Below, one piece after another: positions 11,808-14,826 of a stretch of DNA of 14,826 nt (its first letter is position 1; the number at the start of each line of letters is the position of its first letter). Under the pieces are notes generated by a model. The model saw nothing but the letters and a program-made list of their open reading frames with translations, did no database searches and was not told the DNA's origin. The position numbers and the translations under genes are program-made. Location of the stretch: positions 1-14,826 of the forward strand of contig CAZKZZ010000088.1 in the NCBI GenBank assembly GCA_964557375.1. Direction: 5' to 3'. Origin of the DNA: CAZKZZ01 sp964557375 (GTDB lineage Bacteria > Spirochaetota > Spirochaetia > SPDA01 > CAZJBZ01).

Positions 11808-13718
11808 ATGCTTAAAAGCGATGAGCTCACCTCTTTATTAAATAAACTGCCCCGACTGAGTTTCGGAATTATCGGAGATTTTTGTCTCGACACCTATTTT
11901 TTTATCGACCCGAGTGTTTCGGAAGTATCCGTTGAAACCGGACTTTCGACCCTTCCTGTGGAGAGAACAAAGTATTCTCTCGGAGGGGCCGGTAATGTTG
12001 CAAAAAATATTGCAGACCTCGGCGGAGGTGAAATCCAGTGTTTCGGGGTCATCGGGAACGACCCTTTCAGCCCGGTCATGACCGACCTTCTTACAAAATC
12101 AGGAATGGACAGCAGTCACCTGCAGGTCCAGCAGCAGCATTGGCATACCCATGTATACACAAAGATAATAAAAGAGAAAAAAGAGCTGCCTAGAATCGAT
12201 TTCGGCAATGTGAATGAACTCTCCGGTCAGACTGCACAGCAGCTCCTCGAAGATTTGGAAAACTCGGTCCCGGCCCTCGACATTCTCATCATCAATCAGC
12301 AGGTCCTCAAGGGGGTCCATACACAGCAGTTCAGGAAGAACCTGGTAGCTCTATTGGACCGATATCCGAAGCTGACCGTTATTACGGACAGCAGATCGTT
12401 CAGCGATGATTTTTCGGGAACAATCCGCAAAATCAACGACAGGGAAGCAGCATACTTATGCGATGGAACTGAAACCGAAAACGATACCCCAATCGACCTC
12501 GCCCGCGCGGGCCGGTATGCCGAAACGCTCTTTACACGGTGGCGAAAACCTGTTTTTATCACCCGGGGAGACCGGGGTTGTCTTGTCTGTGATGAAGCGG
12601 GCATAGAACAGATTCCGGGAATCATGGTGCTGACGGAGACAGACACGGTCGGAGCCGGCGACAGTATGCTTGCCGGTATTGCAGCAGCTCTCGCTGCCGG
12701 AGCGGAAAACAGGACGGCTGCTGAATTAGGGAACCTGACAGCGGGAGTGACCGTAACAAAACTCAACGAAACAGGGTCCGCCTCTCCTTCAGAAATCGTA
12801 GATCTCAATACAACCGGATATCACAGGTATAATCCGGAATTGGCTTCGATGATTCATAAGGCGGAGTATCACCGCAATACGGACATAGAGATTGTAACCT
12901 CGCTCCCCGAAAAACCGGCTTTTACCCATGTCATTTTTGATCACGACGGCACCATTTCCACCTTGAGACAGGGATGGGAAGAGGTGATGGAACCGATGAT
13001 GGTTTCTGCAATACTCGGCGGTTCGGCGGAGGATGTGAGTGAAGAAGAATACGGGAACATACGGGAGACGGTAAAACGTTATATCGACCTTACCACAGGG
13101 GTTCAGACCCTGGTCCAAATGAAGGGTCTAACGGATATGGTGCGAAAGTTCGGCTATGTACCGGAAAAGGAAGTACGTGATGAACACGGGTACAAAGCGG
13201 TTTATAACGAAGCCCTTATGAAAAACGTCGATGAGCGGATCGACCGCTTTCTGCGAGGAGAACGCTCTTTAAGCGATTATGTAATCAAGAACAGCGTAGA
13301 ATTCCTCCGCAGCCTGGCGGACAAAGGGGTGCACCTTTACCTGGCAAGCGGAACGGACGAAGCTGACGTTAAACGGGAGGCGGAAATCCTGGGATATGGC
13401 GAGTTCTTCGAAGACCGTATATACGGGGCGACTGCAGACATCAATTATAATCCGAAGAAAAAAGTTATCCGGACAATAATCGAAGATATCAAAACAGGCG
13501 GAAACGCAACTATTATTACGTTCGGCGACGGGCCTGTTGAAATTCAGGAAACAATTAAAGCGGGTGGGCTCGGTGTGGGAGTGGCGAGTAACGAGGTCCG
13601 CCGTTTCGGGCTGGAAGCGCGTAAACGCACGAGACTGATAGAAGCGGGTGCAGATATAATAATACCTGATTTCTCCCAGCTGAACAATATAATCACGGTA
13701 CTGTTCGGAGAAATATAA
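11808..13718 (+). CDS. Fused HldE-like PfkB sugar kinase and HAD-family phosphatase
   Basis: This 636-residue protein has two enzymes joined. Residues ~15-335 form a PfkB/ribokinase-family kinase closest in layout to the HldE (RfaE) kinase domain: IGDFCLDTYF near 22-31, LGGAGNVAKN at 58-67, ITRGDRGC, and the ATP-site DTVGAGDS at 279-286 with catalytic base Asp285. HldE's RxSPEAPVPV substrate segment is not retained, so the sugar may not be heptose. Residues ~370-636 are a HAD hydrolase: DHDGT (nucleophile Asp378, acid Asp380), a helical cap of ~120 residues, LASGT (Ser514), PKKK (549-552) and FGDGPVE (572-578; Asp574, Glu578). One protein could thus both add a phosphate and remove one from another carbon, as HldE plus GmhB do for ADP-heptose, but the HldE nucleotidyltransferase is absent. 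It starts 12 nt after the dehydrogenase with a weak ribosome site, and its stop overlaps the next ATG. Confidence 0.85.
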   Translation: MLKSDELTSLLNKLPRLSFGIIGDFCLDTYFFIDPSVSEVSVETGLSTLPVERTKYSLGGAGNVAKNIADLGGGEIQCFGVIGNDPFSPVMTDLLTKSGMDSSHLQVQQQHWHTHVYTKIIKEKKELPRIDFGNVNELSGQTAQQLLEDLENSVPALDILIINQQVLKGVHTQQFRKNLVALLDRYPKLTVITDSRSFSDDFSGTIRKINDREAAYLCDGTETENDTPIDLARAGRYAETLFTRWRKPVFITRGDRGCLVCDEAGIEQIPGIMVLTETDTVGAGDSMLAGIAAALAAGAENRTAAELGNLTAGVTVTKLNETGSASPSEIVDLNTTGYHRYNPELASMIHKAEYHRNTDIEIVTSLPEKPAFTHVIFDHDGTISTLRQGWEEVMEPMMVSAILGGSAEDVSEEEYGNIRETVKRYIDLTTGVQTLVQMKGLTDMVRKFGYVPEKEVRDEHGYKAVYNEALMKNVDERIDRFLRGERSLSDYVIKNSVEFLRSLADKGVHLYLASGTDEADVKREAEILGYGEFFEDRIYGATADINYNPKKKVIRTIIEDIKTGGNATIITFGDGPVEIQETIKAGGLGVGVASNEVRRFGLEARKRTRLIEAGADIIIPDFSQLNNIITVLFGEI

Positions 13719-14818
13719 TGCCCTTTCCTCACTTCGACAGAAACAGGTTGAGACTCAAACCGCTTGCAGAGAGAAAAAACCGTGTTTTTATCGAGCATGA
13801 TCATGTAGATACCGGCTCGCGGCCGGGCACTATTTCTCCGCACAATGCAGAACGCATAAAAATAATGGCAGACGAGATCCGGAAATCGAAACTGGAGAAG
13901 AGAAGTGTGATCATGACTTTCGGGGCCCACTGCATAAAAAACGGTCTTGCCCCGGTGCTTATCGAACTGATTAAAGAAGGATGGATAACACACCTTGCCA
14001 CCAACGGTGCAGGAATTATCCATGATTGGGAATTTGCCTACCTCGGTGAAAGTTCTGAAAACGTACAGGAGAATGTGGCTGCAGGTCAATTCGGCTTGTG
14101 GGAAGAGACCGGTTTTTATATAAACCTGGCCCTTGCCGTGGGAGCATACAACGGTCTCGGTTACGGAGAAGCTGTGGGGTATATGGTTTATAACGACGGC
14201 GTTACCGTCCCCGATAAGAACGAGCTGCTCAAAGCGATTGGTCATGCGGAAGAACACCCGGTGAGAGCTGCTGCAGCAGCCGATCTCTTGGATATTATTT
14301 CCAGGAAGTTGATTGAACCGGGTTTCATAAAGGTAGAACATAGATACAAGCGGTTCGGCCTCCAGTCATGCGCGTATAAACTGAATCTCCCCTACACCGC
14401 TCATCCCATGTTCGGTCATGATATCATATACATGCACCCCTTAAACCACGGAGCGGCATTGGGCAGGACCGCGGAGCGGGATTTTCTCTCTTTTGCTGAG
14501 AGTGTTCAAAACATAGAAGGGGGCGTCTATCTGTCTGTGGGTTCCGCGGTGATGTCTCCGATGATTTTCGAGAAATCTTATTCCATGGCCCAGAATATTC
14601 ATCTACAGAAAGGAAGGGCAATTGGTGATTATAAAATATTCGTAATCGATTTGAATGAAGCCAATTGGGACTGGAACCGGGGTGAACCGCCGGAGAGCAA
14701 CCCCGCCTACTACGTCAGGTTTCTCAAGAGCTTCAGCCGAATGGGAGGCGACATGACCTATCTTCAAATGGATAACAGGGATTTTCTCCTCGCACTCTAT
14801 AACGCATTGAATACGTGA
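13718..14818 (+). CDS. Deoxyhypusine-synthase-like protein of unknown function
   Basis: This 366-residue protein is likely cytoplasmic. Residues ~65-110 read as FGAHCIKNGLAPVLIELIKEG, then a strand and ATNGAGIIHD (94-103). This is close to archaeal deoxyhypusine synthases, where a GA.(V)..G(L) helix leads to VTTGAN(L/I)VHD. Later stretches include ESSENVQENV, GLGYGEAVG, HPMFGHDIIYMHP, and VGSAVMSPMIFEK near 270-285, and these fit an NAD-binding fold. I see no WGKI-type active-site lysine motif, and bacteria rarely have a hypusine target, so true hypusine synthesis is unlikely. I recall similar proteins beside sugar kinases and SIS isomerases, but their reaction is not known to me. The start overlaps the kinase-phosphatase stop (TAATG), with GGAG about 6 nt ahead, so coupling is tight and the protein probably works on the same pathway. 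It ends 8 nt before the window edge. Confidence 0.62.
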   Translation: MPFPHFDRNRLRLKPLAERKNRVFIEHDHVDTGSRPGTISPHNAERIKIMADEIRKSKLEKRSVIMTFGAHCIKNGLAPVLIELIKEGWITHLATNGAGIIHDWEFAYLGESSENVQENVAAGQFGLWEETGFYINLALAVGAYNGLGYGEAVGYMVYNDGVTVPDKNELLKAIGHAEEHPVRAAAAADLLDIISRKLIEPGFIKVEHRYKRFGLQSCAYKLNLPYTAHPMFGHDIIYMHPLNHGAALGRTAERDFLSFAESVQNIEGGVYLSVGSAVMSPMIFEKSYSMAQNIHLQKGRAIGDYKIFVIDLNEANWDWNRGEPPESNPAYYVRFLKSFSRMGGDMTYLQMDNRDFLLALYNALNT

Positions 14819-14826
14819 TTTTTTAT

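Noticed and set aside
11808..13718. Calling the kinase gene hldE
   Set aside because: The kinase half resembles HldE, but the SPEAPVPV-type segment and nucleotidyltransferase domain are missing and a HAD domain is present instead.
13544..14341. 265-codon open frame on the - strand
   Set aside because: It spans two well-supported + strand genes including their overlap; no signature or ribosome site seen.
1..14826. CRISPR array, tRNA, rRNA, insertion sequence or phage remains
   Set aside because: No regularly spaced repeats, cloverleaf, transposase motif or terminal inverted repeats were seen by eye; weak RNAs could be missed without a covariance search.

Overview
The window looks like ordinary dense bacterial chromosome, with G+C near half by eye. 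It suggests an anaerobic Gram-negative bacterium that uses methylated amines. Three MttB-type corrinoid methyltransferase genes lie in a row, and none has an in-frame UAG, so they are the non-pyrrolysine kind. A secreted SPOR-type protein with a Pro/Ala linker would suit a spirochaete or a similar diderm. The phylum is a weak guess. There are no tRNA or rRNA genes, CRISPR arrays, insertion sequences or phage genes.

Region 1 (start to 8662, + strand) is a tight run: the tail of an MttB-like gene, a full MttB-like gene (TAATG overlap), a third MttB-like gene (4-nt gap), and after 30 nt a 5.5-kb gene. The big gene encodes 1833 residues. Its first ~1020 residues are a remodelled GlmS (class II glutamine amidotransferase plus two SIS domains). 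About 300 extra residues sit inside the glutaminase. The last ~800 residues match no family I recognise, apart from a stray GHGPL motif resembling a GlmS active-site loop.

Region 2 (8643-9764, - strand) holds one exported SPOR-domain protein. It converges on the giant gene and overlaps its 3' end by 20 bp. It has its own sigma70-type promoter and a perfect Shine-Dalgarno.

Region 3 (9892 to the end, + strand) starts with a TauE/SafE-type membrane transporter. A strong extended -10 promoter follows, with phased repeats and a 10-bp-arm palindrome. Downstream is a three-gene operon: a D-2-hydroxyacid dehydrogenase, an HldE-like PfkB kinase fused to a HAD phosphatase, and a deoxyhypusine-synthase-like protein of unknown function.

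Taken together, the SIS isomerase/aminotransferase, PfkB kinase and HAD phosphatase match the chemical logic of the bacterial heptose pathway (isomerise, phosphorylate, dephosphorylate). There is no nucleotidyltransferase, and the dehydrogenase and DHS-like protein are additions. My best inference is an undescribed sugar-phosphate or aminosugar pathway whose genes sit next to methylamine-type methyltransferases. Nothing in the sequence proves a substrate.
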